Source: Aeromonas eucrenophila (GTDB lineage: Bacteria; Pseudomonadota; Gammaproteobacteria; Enterobacterales; Aeromonadaceae). From it: 64,000 bases of DNA. Position numbers and translations under genes: made by a program. Below, piece by piece: positions 46,872-55,919 of this stretch (within the stretch, counting starts at the first letter, position 1; each line of letters starts with the position of its first letter). Under the pieces are notes generated by a model. The model did not search any database and was not told where the DNA came from. It was given only the letters and a program-made list of their open reading frames with translations. The stretch is from contig NZ_CDDF01000005.1 of assembly GCF_000819865.1 (NCBI RefSeq), positions 870,252 through 934,251 of the forward strand. Direction: 5' to 3'.

Positions 46872-48725
46872 GTGTTAAATCGCTATCCGCTGTGGAAATA
46901 CCTGATGGTGGTCGTGGTGATCGCCATCGGTTTTCTATATGCAGCCCCCAATCTTTACGGCGAAGACCCGGCCTTGCAGGTTTCTGCCAGCCGTGGTGCC
47001 GAAGTTAAACTAGAGACGCTTGATCTGGTGAAGGAGACGCTCGAAGCGGCTCAGATCCCGGTCAAACACGCTGCGTTCGAGCACGGCTTCATCCTGGTTC
47101 GTTTCAAGAACACCGAAGATCAGCTCAAGGCCCGCGACGTCGTCGCCAACAAACTGGGCGACAACTTCATCTCGGCCCTGAACCTGGCACCCTCTACGCC
47201 TGCCTGGCTCGAAGCCATCGGCGCCGCGCCGCTCAAGCTGGGCCTTGACCTGCGTGGTGGTGTGCACTTCCTGATGGAAGTGGACATGGCCGAGGCGCTG
47301 GCCAAGCAGCAAGAGCAGATGGTGCAGGATTTCCGCTCCGAGCTGCGCACCCAGAAGATCCGTTACTCCGGCGTGCGCCGGGTCGGTGACAAGGTGCAGG
47401 TGGTGTTCCGCGAAGAGGCCGATCAGACCAAGGCGGCCTCTCATCTGCGTCGGCAGAATCCGGATCTCACCTTCACCACCGAGCAGAAGGGGGATGACTT
47501 CATCCTGCTGGCCGGCTTGAGTGAAGCCAAGGTCAAGGAAGTGAAGAAGTACGCCCTCGAGCAGAACATCACCATCATCCGTAACCGGGTGAACGAGCTG
47601 GGTGTGGCCGAACCCCTGGTACAACAGCAGGGTGCCGAGCGCATCGTGGTGGAGCTGCCGGGGATCCAGGACACCGCCCGTGCCAAGGAAATTCTGGGCG
47701 CGACCGCGACCCTGGAGTTCCACATGGTCGATGAGACTGCCGATATCCAGGCTGCCGCCGATGGCCGGGTACCGCCGAGCTCCAAGGTGTACAACGATCG
47801 CAACGGTCGCCCGGTGGTGCTGCAAAAGCGCATCATCCTGACCGGTGACCACATCGTGGGTGCCCAGTCCGGTTTCGACGAATACAGCCGTCCCCAGGTC
47901 AACATCAAGCTCGATGGCCAGGGTGGCAACAAGATGGCCAACTTTACCAAGGACAACGTTGGTAAGGGCATGGCTACCGTGTTCATCGAATACAAGCCAG
48001 TGGGTCAGCCGGGTCCGGATGGCAAGCGCAAGTTCCGCAAACAGGAAGAGGTGATCAACGTCGCCACTATCCAGTCGCGCCTTGGCAGCCAGTTCCGCAT
48101 CACCGGCATCGACAATGCCAACGAAGCCCATAACCTGGCGCTGCTGCTGCGTGCCGGTGCCCTGATCGCGCCCATCCAGATCGTGGAAGAGCGCACCATA
48201 GGCCCGAGCCTGGGTCAGCAGAACATCGACAGCGGTATGGAAGCCATCGGCTGGGCCATGCTGGTGATCGTGCTGTTCATGGGGATCTACTACCGTGCCT
48301 TCGGTTGGGTCGCCAACCTGGCGCTGACCATGAACCTAGTGCTGATCGTCGGTATCATGTCGATGATCCCAGGGGCCACCATGACCCTGCCGGGCATCGC
48401 CGGTATCGTCCTGACGCTGGGCATGGCGGTGGATGCGAACGTGCTGATCTACGAGCGTATTCGTGAAGAGATCCGCAATGGACGCGGGGTGCAGCAAGCC
48501 ATCCACATGGGCTTTGACCGTGCCTTCTCGACCATCGCCGACTCGAACGTCACCTCGCTCATCACCTGCGTGATCCTGTTTGGTATCGGCACCGGCGCCA
48601 TCAAGGGCTTCGCCCTGACGCTGGGGATCGGTCTGACCGCCTCCATGTTTACGGCCATCACGGTATCCCGCGCCATTATCAACCTGGCCTGGGGTGGACG
48701 GCGCATCGACAAGCTGCCGATCTAA
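46872..48725 (+). CDS. secD: Protein translocase subunit SecD
   Basis: 617 aa, with a GTG start that has CGAGGAGCACA upstream. It contains an N-terminal helix ([24 protein letters not shown]), a large periplasmic domain with [19 protein letters not shown], and the C-terminal membrane half of the RND-like fold ([31 protein letters not shown], with the conserved Asp). SecDF uses the proton gradient to help release translocated proteins. It is 18 bp after yajC and 9 bp before secF. Confidence 0.97.
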   Translation: MLNRYPLWKYLMVVVVIAIGFLYAAPNLYGEDPALQVSASRGAEVKLETLDLVKETLEAAQIPVKHAAFEHGFILVRFKNTEDQLKARDVVANKLGDNFISALNLAPSTPAWLEAIGAAPLKLGLDLRGGVHFLMEVDMAEALAKQQEQMVQDFRSELRTQKIRYSGVRRVGDKVQVVFREEADQTKAASHLRRQNPDLTFTTEQKGDDFILLAGLSEAKVKEVKKYALEQNITIIRNRVNELGVAEPLVQQQGAERIVVELPGIQDTARAKEILGATATLEFHMVDETADIQAAADGRVPPSSKVYNDRNGRPVVLQKRIILTGDHIVGAQSGFDEYSRPQVNIKLDGQGGNKMANFTKDNVGKGMATVFIEYKPVGQPGPDGKRKFRKQEEVINVATIQSRLGSQFRITGIDNANEAHNLALLLRAGALIAPIQIVEERTIGPSLGQQNIDSGMEAIGWAMLVIVLFMGIYYRAFGWVANLALTMNLVLIVGIMSMIPGATMTLPGIAGIVLTLGMAVDANVLIYERIREEIRNGRGVQQAIHMGFDRAFSTIADSNVTSLITCVILFGIGTGAIKGFALTLGIGLTASMFTAITVSRAIINLAWGGRRIDKLPI

Positions 48726-48734
48726 GGAAGAGAC

Positions 48735-49682
48735 ATGTTTCAGATTCTACATTTTGAAAAACCGATTCCCTTCATGCGCTTCGCCAGGTCGGGAATGGTG
48801 TTCTCTGCCCTGCTGACGATGCTCGCCTTGTTCTGCCTGTTCGATCGTGGCCTGAACTGGGGGCTGGACTTCACCGGCGGTACCACCATCGAGGTGGGGT
48901 TCCAGCAATCGGTGAGCCTGGACAAGATGCACGAGGCGCTGGATCAGCAGAAGATTGAAGGGGCAACCCTGCAATTCTTCGGCTCAAGCCGTGACGTGCT
49001 GGTGCGCATGGCCCCGAAAGACGGGGTCAAGGTGGAGCAGCAGGGTAACGAGGTGCTGGCCGCGGCCAAGCTCATCGACCAGGATGCCGTGCTCAAGCGC
49101 GTCGAGTTCGTCGGCCCCTCCGTGGGTGACGAGCTGGCGACAGACGGTGCCCTGGCCATGCTGGCCTCCATCCTCTGTATCCTGGTCTACGTGGCGGTGC
49201 GCTTCGAATGGCGTCTGGCCATGGGGGGCATCCTCTCCCTGGCCCACGACGTCATCATCACCCTCGGCATCTTCGCCTACTTCCAGTACGAGTTCGATTT
49301 GACCGTGCTGGCGGCGCTGATGACCCTGGTGGGTTACTCGCTCAACGACACCATCGTGGTGTTCGACCGCCTGCGGGAGAACTTCCGCAAGGTGCGCAAG
49401 GGGGACACCGCCGAGATCATGGATCTCTCCATGACCGAGACCCTGAGCCGGACCATCATCACCTCGGGGTTGACCTTCGTGGTGGTGGTGGCGCTGCTGC
49501 TCAAGGGCGGGCCGCTCATCCACGGTTTTGCCATCGCCATGGTGATCGGGGTGGCCTTCGGGACCTACTCCTCCATCTATGTGGCGAGTGCCTCTGCCAT
49601 GTTCTTCGGGGTCAAGCGGGAGCACATGCTACCGACCCAGGTGGAAAAAGAGGGCGCGGATCAGCAAGAGATCCTGCCGTAA
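48735..49682 (+). CDS. secF: Protein translocase subunit SecF
   Basis: 315 aa. It has the SecF landmarks MFSALLTMLALFCLFDRGLNWGLDFTGGTTIEV, FVGPSVGDELATDGALAMLASILCILVYVAVRFEW and MTLVGYSLNDTIVVFDRLRENFRK, plus six membrane helices. It forms the SecDF complex with the upstream SecD. A terminator follows 6 bp later. Confidence 0.97.
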   Translation: MFQILHFEKPIPFMRFARSGMVFSALLTMLALFCLFDRGLNWGLDFTGGTTIEVGFQQSVSLDKMHEALDQQKIEGATLQFFGSSRDVLVRMAPKDGVKVEQQGNEVLAAAKLIDQDAVLKRVEFVGPSVGDELATDGALAMLASILCILVYVAVRFEWRLAMGGILSLAHDVIITLGIFAYFQYEFDLTVLAALMTLVGYSLNDTIVVFDRLRENFRKVRKGDTAEIMDLSMTETLSRTIITSGLTFVVVVALLLKGGPLIHGFAIAMVIGVAFGTYSSIYVASASAMFFGVKREHMLPTQVEKEGADQQEILP

Positions 49683-49685
49683 CCG

Positions 49686-49713
49686 ACAAGGGCGCCACAA
49701 GGCGCCCTTTCTC
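49686..49713 (+). terminator. Terminator of the queA-secF cluster
   Basis: AAGGGCGCC-ACAA-GGCGCCCTTT followed by CTCTT. It is a 10-bp stem directly after secF. Confidence 0.82.
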
Positions 49714-49779
49714 TTATGGCTCAACTGAGTCATTATGCTCATCACTGTGGGCAACATGCGCGAGAACAAGGAGCAAGTC

Positions 49780-50148
49780 ATGCAACACAATCCCCGTTTT
49801 CTGGCCTTGGTAGAGGCCGTTCGCCCCCAGGTGCAGGAGACAGACGTGCACCAGATAAAGCGCTGGCAGGATGAGGGCCGCGCCTTTCACCTCATCGACG
49901 TGCGCGAAGAGAGCGAGTGGGCCAAGGGCCATCTGCCGGGGGCCCAATACCTGGGCCGTGGCGTGATCGAGCGGGACATCGAGACCCGTTTCCCGGATCC
50001 GGCCACCGAGCTCTACCTCTATTGTGGTGGGGGCTTTCGCTCCATCCTGGTGGCGGCCAACCTGCAGAAGATGGGTTATTCCCGAGTGGTCAGCGTCGAT
50101 GGAGGCTTTCGGGGTTGGAGTGACGCCGGATACCCTGTCGAATCCTGA
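49780..50148 (+). CDS. Rhodanese-like sulfurtransferase, single domain
   Basis: 122 aa. Start MQHNPRFLALVEAVRPQV, with AAGGAG upstream; an in-frame ATG at 49735 is less likely. The rhodanese domain has LIDVREESEWAKGHLPGA, the active-site Cys in LYCGGGFRSILVAANL, and VSVDGGFRGWSDAGYPV at the end. It may move sulfane sulfur or act as a redox protein; no partner is evident. It stands alone between secF and nlpI. Confidence 0.9.
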   Translation: MQHNPRFLALVEAVRPQVQETDVHQIKRWQDEGRAFHLIDVREESEWAKGHLPGAQYLGRGVIERDIETRFPDPATELYLYCGGGFRSILVAANLQKMGYSRVVSVDGGFRGWSDAGYPVES

Positions 50149-50238
50149 TTTATTTGAGGGATAGGGGTTGCGCCACATGACAAACTCTCGGTTGACCTTT
50201 ACCATATGCCGGGTCAAGCGTAAGCGTCGGAGTGTTCA

Positions 50239-51174
50239 TTGAACGTCAGGATAGGGATTGGGTACCTCACGGGTATCCTGTTGTTGCTCCCCATGTGGGG
50301 ATGCAGCAGTAGCAGTCAGGTTGAAGCGCCTCAAGTTCCCAAGCCGCAACCCGCTTCACTGGTATTGGCGACCCCTTTGCAGGTCTCTTACCAGAGCGAG
50401 TTGGCGCTGGCGCGACTCGGGCAGATGCTCAGTGAAATGGAATTGACGACGGAACAACGGGCCGAGCTGTTTTATGAGCGTGCCGTGGTGTTTGACCGGG
50501 TCGGGTTGCGTTCCCTTGCCAGATTGGATTTCAACCGCGCCCTGCGGGAGAAGCCTGATTTTGCCGAGGCCTACAACTTCATCGGTGTCTATCTGGTTCA
50601 GCAACAGAACTATGACGAAGCCTATGAGGCTTTCGACTCCGCCCTCGAACTCGCCCCGGATTACGACTACGCCTACCTCAACCGTGGCATAGCGCTCTAT
50701 TACGGCAACCGTCCTGAGCTGGCAGTGGCCGACATGAAGCGCTTCTACGAGGCGCAGCCGGAAGATCCTTACCGGGTGATCTGGCTCTATCTGGCCGAGC
50801 AGAAGCTCAACTCCTCTGCCGCCATGAGCCGGATGCGCGAGCGGTTAAACAAGTACGATGACGATGCCTGGAACTGGGATCTGGTTCGCCTCTATACCGG
50901 CGAGATCAATGCCACCCAGCTGATGGGCAACGTGGTGAAAGGGGTGAAGGATAACCGGGAGCTCGCCGAGCGCCTGTGTGAAACCTACTTCTACCTCGGT
51001 AAGCTTGAGCTGGGCAAGGGCAACCGCAAGGAAGCCATCAGCTACTTCAAGCTGGCCCTCGCCAACAACGTCTATGACTTCATCGAGCACCGCTATGCCT
51101 TGCTCGAGCTGGAACTGATGGCGCGCAAGCCCTTGCCGCCCGGTGCCCAGGGCAAGAGCGGCAAAGCCTCCTGA
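50239..51174 (+). CDS. nlpI: Lipoprotein NlpI (TPR protein)
   Basis: 311 aa from a TTG start at 50239 that has CGGAG about 7 nt upstream; no in-frame ATG is nearby. A lipobox (LLLPMWGC, Cys22) is followed by TPR repeats: AELFYERAVVFDRVGLRSLARLDFNRAL, AEAYNFIGVYLVQQQNYDEAYEAFDSALEL and YDYAYLNRGIALYYGNRPELAVADMKRF. NlpI is an outer-membrane adaptor for murein hydrolases and the protease Prc. In E. coli it follows pnp, but here it follows a rhodanese gene. A terminator follows. Confidence 0.93.
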   Translation: MNVRIGIGYLTGILLLLPMWGCSSSSQVEAPQVPKPQPASLVLATPLQVSYQSELALARLGQMLSEMELTTEQRAELFYERAVVFDRVGLRSLARLDFNRALREKPDFAEAYNFIGVYLVQQQNYDEAYEAFDSALELAPDYDYAYLNRGIALYYGNRPELAVADMKRFYEAQPEDPYRVIWLYLAEQKLNSSAAMSRMRERLNKYDDDAWNWDLVRLYTGEINATQLMGNVVKGVKDNRELAERLCETYFYLGKLELGKGNRKEAISYFKLALANNVYDFIEHRYALLELELMARKPLPPGAQGKSGKAS

Positions 51175-51194
51175 CAGGCTGCTGCTGCCGGATG

Positions 51195-51227
51195 TAAAAA
51201 AGGCCTCATGATGAGGCCTTTTTGCTG
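51195..51227 (+). terminator. Terminator of nlpI
   Basis: AAAAAAGGCCTCAT-GATGAGGCCTTTTTG is a strong stem with A and T runs, 21 bp after the nlpI stop. Confidence 0.9.
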
Positions 51228-51321
51228 TCTGGGATCTGGCTGTCTGGGGTCTGGTACCGTCGGGAATAGTGAACATAGACCGCCGTGGCAGCCGCTTCGC
51301 CGAGTCCCCTTCGCGGCTGGC

Positions 51322-52194
51322 TTATTCCACCAGGCTCATGCCGGGGATCTGACGCCAGTAGCCGTTGCAGTCCCGCTCCTGTTGCAGGGGGAGGGGAGCC
51401 TGACCCTGCACATTGGCTCTGAAGCGGGCCAGCATCTCCAGCGTGTCCATCCCCTCGGGGGAGAGGCGCACCACGTCCACCAGATCCGCCATGCTGGCTA
51501 GCTCGTTGCCGAGGTTGTAGCAGTAGCCGGACTGGGTCTGAATGCCGTTGAGGTTGAACACCTTCTGCCCCTCCCGGCTGCTGGCGAGGCGCCCGGTGGG
51601 GTAGTGGATGCAGGCGAGCTCGCAGCTGTCTTTGGGCTTATCGAGGGATCGGGCGGTGAAGCAGCGCGCCGAGTAGGCGAGCGGCAGATGGCCGTAGGCG
51701 AACACCTCCACCTCGAACTGGTGGCGGGCCGGGCCCAGATCCTGATTGAGCTGCACCAGCCAGTCGCGGGAGAGCTCCACCGGCATGACCCAGCGCTGCA
51801 TCCCGCTTTTTAGCAGCATGCGCAGCACGTCGGCGTTGTAGGCATTGATAGCCGGGCCGCAGACAAACGGCAGGCCTGCCTCACGGGCGAGCTGGACGGT
51901 GCCCAGATCGTTGGCCTCGATCAGCAGCTCGCCGTTGTCCACCAGCCGCTTGACCTCCTTGAGCTCGGACGGCGCCGAGATCAGCGCCAGGGTGGAGAGC
52001 ACCACCTGTTTGCCCGATGTGGCCACCTGCTGCGCCAGGGCAATCCAGTCGTCCACCTTGAGTTCGCGGCGCTTGCTGCACACCGTCTCCCCGAGATAGA
52101 TGATGTCGGCCTGACTCTGGGCCGCGGCCTCGTAGAAGGCCTGGGTATCGGCCTTGGGCCAGTAGAAGAGAATGGGCCCGAGAGAAAATTGCAT
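51322..52194 (-). CDS. ubiV: O2-independent ubiquinone hydroxylation protein UbiV
   Basis: 290 aa, U32 peptidase-like family. It starts MQFSLGPILFYWPKADTQAFYE. Cysteines suited to the 4Fe-4S site are at 39 (GETVCSKRRELK), 178, 191 and 195 (ARCFTARSLDKPKDSCELAC), the pattern known for UbiV. UbiU and UbiV form a complex that hydroxylates ubiquinone precursors without O2. It lies 79 bp downstream of ubiU in the same direction. Confidence 0.95.
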   Translation of the reverse strand: MQFSLGPILFYWPKADTQAFYEAAAQSQADIIYLGETVCSKRRELKVDDWIALAQQVATSGKQVVLSTLALISAPSELKEVKRLVDNGELLIEANDLGTVQLAREAGLPFVCGPAINAYNADVLRMLLKSGMQRWVMPVELSRDWLVQLNQDLGPARHQFEVEVFAYGHLPLAYSARCFTARSLDKPKDSCELACIHYPTGRLASSREGQKVFNLNGIQTQSGYCYNLGNELASMADLVDVVRLSPEGMDTLEMLARFRANVQGQAPLPLQQERDCNGYWRQIPGMSLVE

Positions 52195-52273
52195 TAGTTG
52201 TGCTCCTTGCCGTCATGCTGGCAGTGGAAGATGTTGCCGTCTTGTCTGAGAGTGCGGGACATGGGGCCTCTCC

Positions 52274-53269
52274 TTATTGCCACTTGCGGTGGTAGGCACC
52301 CAGGGTGGTCTGGCTCCCTTCGGAGACGCGGGCGAGCTGGGCATCCCATTCGGCCTTGACGCTGTAGGCGTCGGGATTGGCTTTATAGCTGTCGATGGCG
52401 GCGCGCCAGACCCGGGTCACCTGCTCCACATAAGCGGGGCTGCGCTGGCGTCCCTCGATCTTGACCGACTGGATCCCGCTCTGGAACAGCTCGGGCAAGA
52501 GGCCGAGGGTGTTGAGGCTGGTGGGCTCCTCCAGGGCGTGATAGGTCTGGCCATCCACCTCGAAGCGGCCCTTGCACAGGGTCGGGTAGCCGGCGTTCTC
52601 ACCGGGGCCGTAGCGATCGATCAGCACCTCGTTCAGGCGCGACTCGAGGCCGCTCGGAGTCTCCTCCCAGCGCACGAACTTGGCTGGCGAGCAGGCGCCG
52701 ACCGTGTTGGGGCTCTCGCCGGTCATGTAGGAAGAAAGATAACAACGCCCCTCGGCCATGATGCAGAGGCTGCCGAAGGCAAACACCTCGAGGCCGACGT
52801 CGGTCTCGCGGGAGAGCTGTTTGACCTGGTGTATGGAGAGCACCCTGGGCAGCACCACCCGGGCGACATTGAAGTGCTGCTGGTAGAAGCGAATGGCGGC
52901 GGCATTGGTGGCGCTGGCCTGCACCGAGACGTGCAGCTCCATGTCCGGATACTGGCGGCTGGCGTAATCGAGCACTGCGAGATCGGCGATGATCAGCGCA
53001 TCGGCGCCGAGCGCCACCCCGCGATCGACCGCTTGCTTCCATCTCGTATCGGAGCCCGGGTGGGCGAAGGTGTTGATGGCGATGTGCAGCTTGCGACCGT
53101 GCTGGTGCACGTAATCCACCGCCTTGGCCAGCTTGCTGTCGGTGAAGTTGAGGCCGGCAAAATGGCGGGCATTGGTGTCATCCTTGAAACCGATATAGAC
53201 CGCATCGGCGCCGTTATCCACGGCCGTTTTCAGTGCCGGCAGGCTGCCTGCCGGGCAGAGTAATTCCAT
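52274..53269 (-). CDS. ubiU: O2-independent ubiquinone hydroxylation protein UbiU
   Basis: 331 aa, the E. coli length. Start MELLCPAGSLPALKTAVDNGADAVYIGFKDDTNARHF is the U32 family N-terminus; the longer upstream frame is not part of it. The iron-sulfur Cys residues lie in SLCIMAEGRCYLSSYMTGESPNTVGACSPAKF, with a fourth in PTLCKGRFEV. It is divergent from ubiT and upstream of ubiV, so the ubiT/ubiUV locus is complete. Confidence 0.95.
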   Translation of the reverse strand: MELLCPAGSLPALKTAVDNGADAVYIGFKDDTNARHFAGLNFTDSKLAKAVDYVHQHGRKLHIAINTFAHPGSDTRWKQAVDRGVALGADALIIADLAVLDYASRQYPDMELHVSVQASATNAAAIRFYQQHFNVARVVLPRVLSIHQVKQLSRETDVGLEVFAFGSLCIMAEGRCYLSSYMTGESPNTVGACSPAKFVRWEETPSGLESRLNEVLIDRYGPGENAGYPTLCKGRFEVDGQTYHALEEPTSLNTLGLLPELFQSGIQSVKIEGRQRSPAYVEQVTRVWRAAIDSYKANPDAYSVKAEWDAQLARVSEGSQTTLGAYHRKWQ

Positions 53270-53459
53270 CGGGTACGCTCCGAGAGGGCAAAAATGCAAA
53301 AAGTGGCCCGATTGTATGCACCCATGCGCTCCCACTTTTTGACCTGAGGCAGCTTTGTGTGGCTTTACCCTTCTTGAGGTAAGTGGGCACAAGTTTGATT
53401 TTCAACAGGATCCTGCTCTCGGCCCTGTGCTTGAATGCGCAAAAAACTGGGAGTTTATC

Positions 53460-53975
53460 GTGTTTCAACAACTGCAACGTCGCCTGGTCGAACAGGCACC
53501 TCGTCTCTTGCGCCATCCCCTTAAGCTGGTGCCCTTCACCCTTCAGCAGAATCTGATGGAGGGGCTGCTGGCCCAGGTGTTCAAGGAAGCCATTGCGGAC
53601 GGGGACTTCGCGTTCCTGGCGGGCAAGTGGCTGAAGGTCGAGGTGACCGATCTCGAACTCTGCTGGTTTATCAGCGAGCGAGAGGGAAAGCTGGTGGTGA
53701 GCCGTGACTGCGAGCGTGCAGACGTCTGTTTTAGTGGCAACAGCCAGGATCTTATCCTGATCGCCGCCCGGCGGGAGGATCCGGACTCGCTCTTCTTCCA
53801 GCGCAAGCTGAAGATAGAGGGGGACACAGAGCTCGGACTCGAGGTGAAGAACCTGATGGACAGCCTGGATCTCGACGGCCTGCCCAAACTGATGAAGTAC
53901 CCGCTGATGGACCTGGCGACCCTGGTCGAGCGGGCCCGCTCAGTGCAGGAACCTGTGCCCGCGCCGGCGGCCTGA
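53460..53975 (+). CDS. ubiT: SCP2-domain protein UbiT, anaerobic ubiquinone synthesis
   Basis: 171 aa from a GTG at 53460 with GGGAG 7 nt upstream; longer in-frame readings are possible but unlike the family. The SCP2 lipid-binding domain covers most of the protein (LKLVPFTLQQNLMEGLLAQVFKEAIADGDFAFLAGKWLKVEVTDLELCWFIS, VCFSGNSQDLILIAARREDPDSLFFQRKLKIEGDTELGLEVKNLMDSLD). UbiT is thought to bind the polyprenyl intermediates for UbiUV. It is divergent from ubiU. Its 3' end overlaps the next gene on the other strand by 36 bp. Confidence 0.92.
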   Translation: MFQQLQRRLVEQAPRLLRHPLKLVPFTLQQNLMEGLLAQVFKEAIADGDFAFLAGKWLKVEVTDLELCWFISEREGKLVVSRDCERADVCFSGNSQDLILIAARREDPDSLFFQRKLKIEGDTELGLEVKNLMDSLDLDGLPKLMKYPLMDLATLVERARSVQEPVPAPAA

Positions 53976-54356
53976 ACTGCGCCTCAGGTGCAGCGCCAGG
54001 CCTGGGGCATGATGGCGGTGGCGACGGCGGGCCCACAGGCAGCGGCAACCCCATAGGGCGGGTAACAGGGCGAGCAGCGCCGTGTTGCCCGGCAGACGCA
54101 GCAACAGCAGCGCCAGTGCCAGCCACACGAACGGCTGCGCCTCGTAGTACCACTCGGGTTGCAGCCAGTGTTTGGCCGGGAAGATGACCAGATCGGTGCG
54201 TCTGTAGTTGGTTCGCATCATCCAGATGATGGCGCCCACCCCAAACAGCAAGGCCGCCGCGAGCCAGAGCAGCGGGGACTGAGTGAGGAGCACCAGCCCT
54301 GCCGACAACAGCAGGTAGAGGCCGGGCAACTGCTCGTAAAGCCAGGGGGGAAGCAT
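53940..54356 (-). CDS. Hypothetical membrane protein, 138 aa
   Basis: Start MLPPWLYEQLPGLYLLLSAG, with CCGGAG about 9 nt upstream. Two or three hydrophobic segments are visible (LPGLYLLLSAGLVLL, LLWLAAALLFGVGAIIWMM, and FVWLALALLLLRLPGNTALLALLPALWGC). The C-terminus is very basic (RARRRHRHHAPGLALHLRRSSGRRRGHR), an unusual Arg/His tail. I do not recognise the family. The tail overlaps the end of ubiT on the opposite strand by 36 bp, and the true stop may be affected by this. Its role is unknown. Confidence 0.6.
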   Translation of the reverse strand: MLPPWLYEQLPGLYLLLSAGLVLLTQSPLLWLAAALLFGVGAIIWMMRTNYRRTDLVIFPAKHWLQPEWYYEAQPFVWLALALLLLRLPGNTALLALLPALWGCRCLWARRRHRHHAPGLALHLRRSSGRRRGHRFLH

Positions 54357-54542
54357 GGGGGGCGACTCCGGATAGTGCAACTTGGACTCTTCTAAGGTTA
54401 GCCCGCCCCTTCGCTTGCCCTCATGCTGCTTGGTTATACGCATGCCCATTTTTGTTCTGAAATGCGGGGTCAGAAGCGGTGCCAAAATAGCGATTGGTTA
54501 TGTTACAATTGCGCGCCATTTTTGACGGAAGATTGACAGGGC

Positions 54543-55268
54543 ATGCTGGATCAGATTCGTATCGTGTTGGTAAATACCTCCCACCCCGGCAACATGGGGT
54601 CCGCGGCGCGGGCCATGAAGACCATGGGGCTGACCCAGCTGGTATTGGTCGATCCACAAGCGCTGCCCGATGACAACGCCATGGCCCTGGCGGCGGGAGC
54701 CAGCGATGTGCTGGCCAATGCCCGTATCGTCCCGACCCTGGATGATGCCATCGCCGACTGCTCCCTGGTCATCGGTACCAGTGCTCGCTCCCGTACCCTG
54801 AGCTGGCCCATGCTGGATCCTCGCGAAGCCGCAGAGCAGTTGGTGACCGAGGGGATGAGGCATCCGGTCGCCTTGGTGTTTGGCCGTGAACGCACCGGCC
54901 TCACCAACGATGAGCTGCAAAAGTGCCACTACCACGTGGCCATTTCGGCCAATCCCGAGTACAGCTCCCTCAATCTGGCCATGGCGGTGCAGACCCTCTG
55001 TTACGAGGTGCGCATGCGCTGGTTGCAGGAGCAGGCACCCGAGCAGGAAGAAGCGCAGCTGGACTACCCCAGCGCCGAGCAGCTGGAAGGCTTTTATCAG
55101 CATCTGGAGCAGACGCTGCTGAAGACGGGGTTCATCACCGAAGAACATCCCGGTCACGTGATGAGCAAGCTGCGCCGCCTGTTCAACCGGGCTCGGCCGG
55201 AAGTGGTTGAACTGAACATTTTGCGCGGTATTCTCACCTCGGTGCAGAAACCCCGTCCGCAGGACTAA
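54543..55268 (+). CDS. trmJ: tRNA (cytidine/uridine-2'-O-)-methyltransferase TrmJ
   Basis: 241 aa. SPOUT-class methyltransferase: [30 protein letters not shown] at the N-terminus, [16 protein letters not shown] and the trefoil-knot segment [19 protein letters not shown] near residue 150. TrmJ methylates the 2'-O of nucleotide 32 in several tRNAs. It is upstream of iscR as in E. coli, though suhB, its usual E. coli neighbour, is not here. Confidence 0.95.
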   Translation: MLDQIRIVLVNTSHPGNMGSAARAMKTMGLTQLVLVDPQALPDDNAMALAAGASDVLANARIVPTLDDAIADCSLVIGTSARSRTLSWPMLDPREAAEQLVTEGMRHPVALVFGRERTGLTNDELQKCHYHVAISANPEYSSLNLAMAVQTLCYEVRMRWLQEQAPEQEEAQLDYPSAEQLEGFYQHLEQTLLKTGFITEEHPGHVMSKLRRLFNRARPEVVELNILRGILTSVQKPRPQD

Positions 55269-55291
55269 TCCCGACTGAATTGCTCAACCAT

Positions 55292-55316
55292 ATACTTGAC
55301 TGAAATAGTCGGGTAT
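55292..55316 (+). promoter_or_regulatory. Type 1 IscR-binding site upstream of iscR
   Basis: The 25 bp beginning ATACTTGACTG and ending AGTCGGGTAT match the type 1 IscR consensus (ATASYYGACTR...YAGTCRRSTAT) at almost every position. It lies 45 bp before the iscR start, consistent with repression by 2Fe-2S IscR. Confidence 0.9.
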
Positions 55317-55360
55317 GTGACCATGTGCCCATATTGATTTGTTCGCAAACGGTAAGGCAT

Positions 55361-55864
55361 ATGAGACTGACCTCAAAAGGACGTTACGCAGTGACAGCCA
55401 TGCTCGACGTGGCGTTGCATGCAGAGCAGGGGCCCGTGCCCCTGGCTGATATTTCAGAGCGCCAGGGCATCTCCTTGTCCTATCTGGAACAGCTGTTTGC
55501 CCGCCTGCGCAAGCATGGCCTGGTGAGCAGCGTGCGCGGCCCAGGCGGCGGTTACCGCCTCGGACTGGCGCCCGGCGAGATCTCGGTAGGTCAGGTGATC
55601 ACCGCGGTCGATGAATCGGTCGATGCGACCAAGTGTCTGGGCAAGGGTGGCTGCCACGGCGGTACCCAGTGTCTGACCCACTCCCTGTGGCGCGATCTGA
55701 GCGAGCGCATTTCCAGCTTCCTGGGGAACATCACCCTGGCCGAGCTGGTGGGCCAGGCCGATGTGCGCCGCATAGCCGGCAAGCAAGATGAACAAATGAA
55801 GACCGTGTTGTCCCTGGTTGAACGGGCGGAACGCGGTGATGTGAGCTTAAAAGTCCAACTATAA
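55361..55864 (+). CDS. iscR: Fe-S cluster assembly regulator IscR
   Basis: 167 aa, starting [26 protein letters not shown] after a GGTAAGG ribosome-binding site. An Rrf2-type winged helix ([42 protein letters not shown]) is followed by three cluster-binding Cys residues in [15 protein letters not shown]. With a 2Fe-2S cluster it represses its own operon; without it, it activates other genes. It is first in iscRSUA-hscBA-fdx. Confidence 0.97.
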   Translation: MRLTSKGRYAVTAMLDVALHAEQGPVPLADISERQGISLSYLEQLFARLRKHGLVSSVRGPGGGYRLGLAPGEISVGQVITAVDESVDATKCLGKGGCHGGTQCLTHSLWRDLSERISSFLGNITLAELVGQADVRRIAGKQDEQMKTVLSLVERAERGDVSLKVQL

Positions 55865-55919
55865 ACAAACGTGCTTTCCACGACGGCTCGCTGTGTGACT
55901 CGTCGTAACGGAGAAAAAC

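Noticed and set aside
53340-53459. FNR box between ubiU and ubiT
   Set aside because: The best match (TTGA-TTT-TCAA) has the wrong spacing for TTGAT-N4-ATCAA. It was not listed as a feature.
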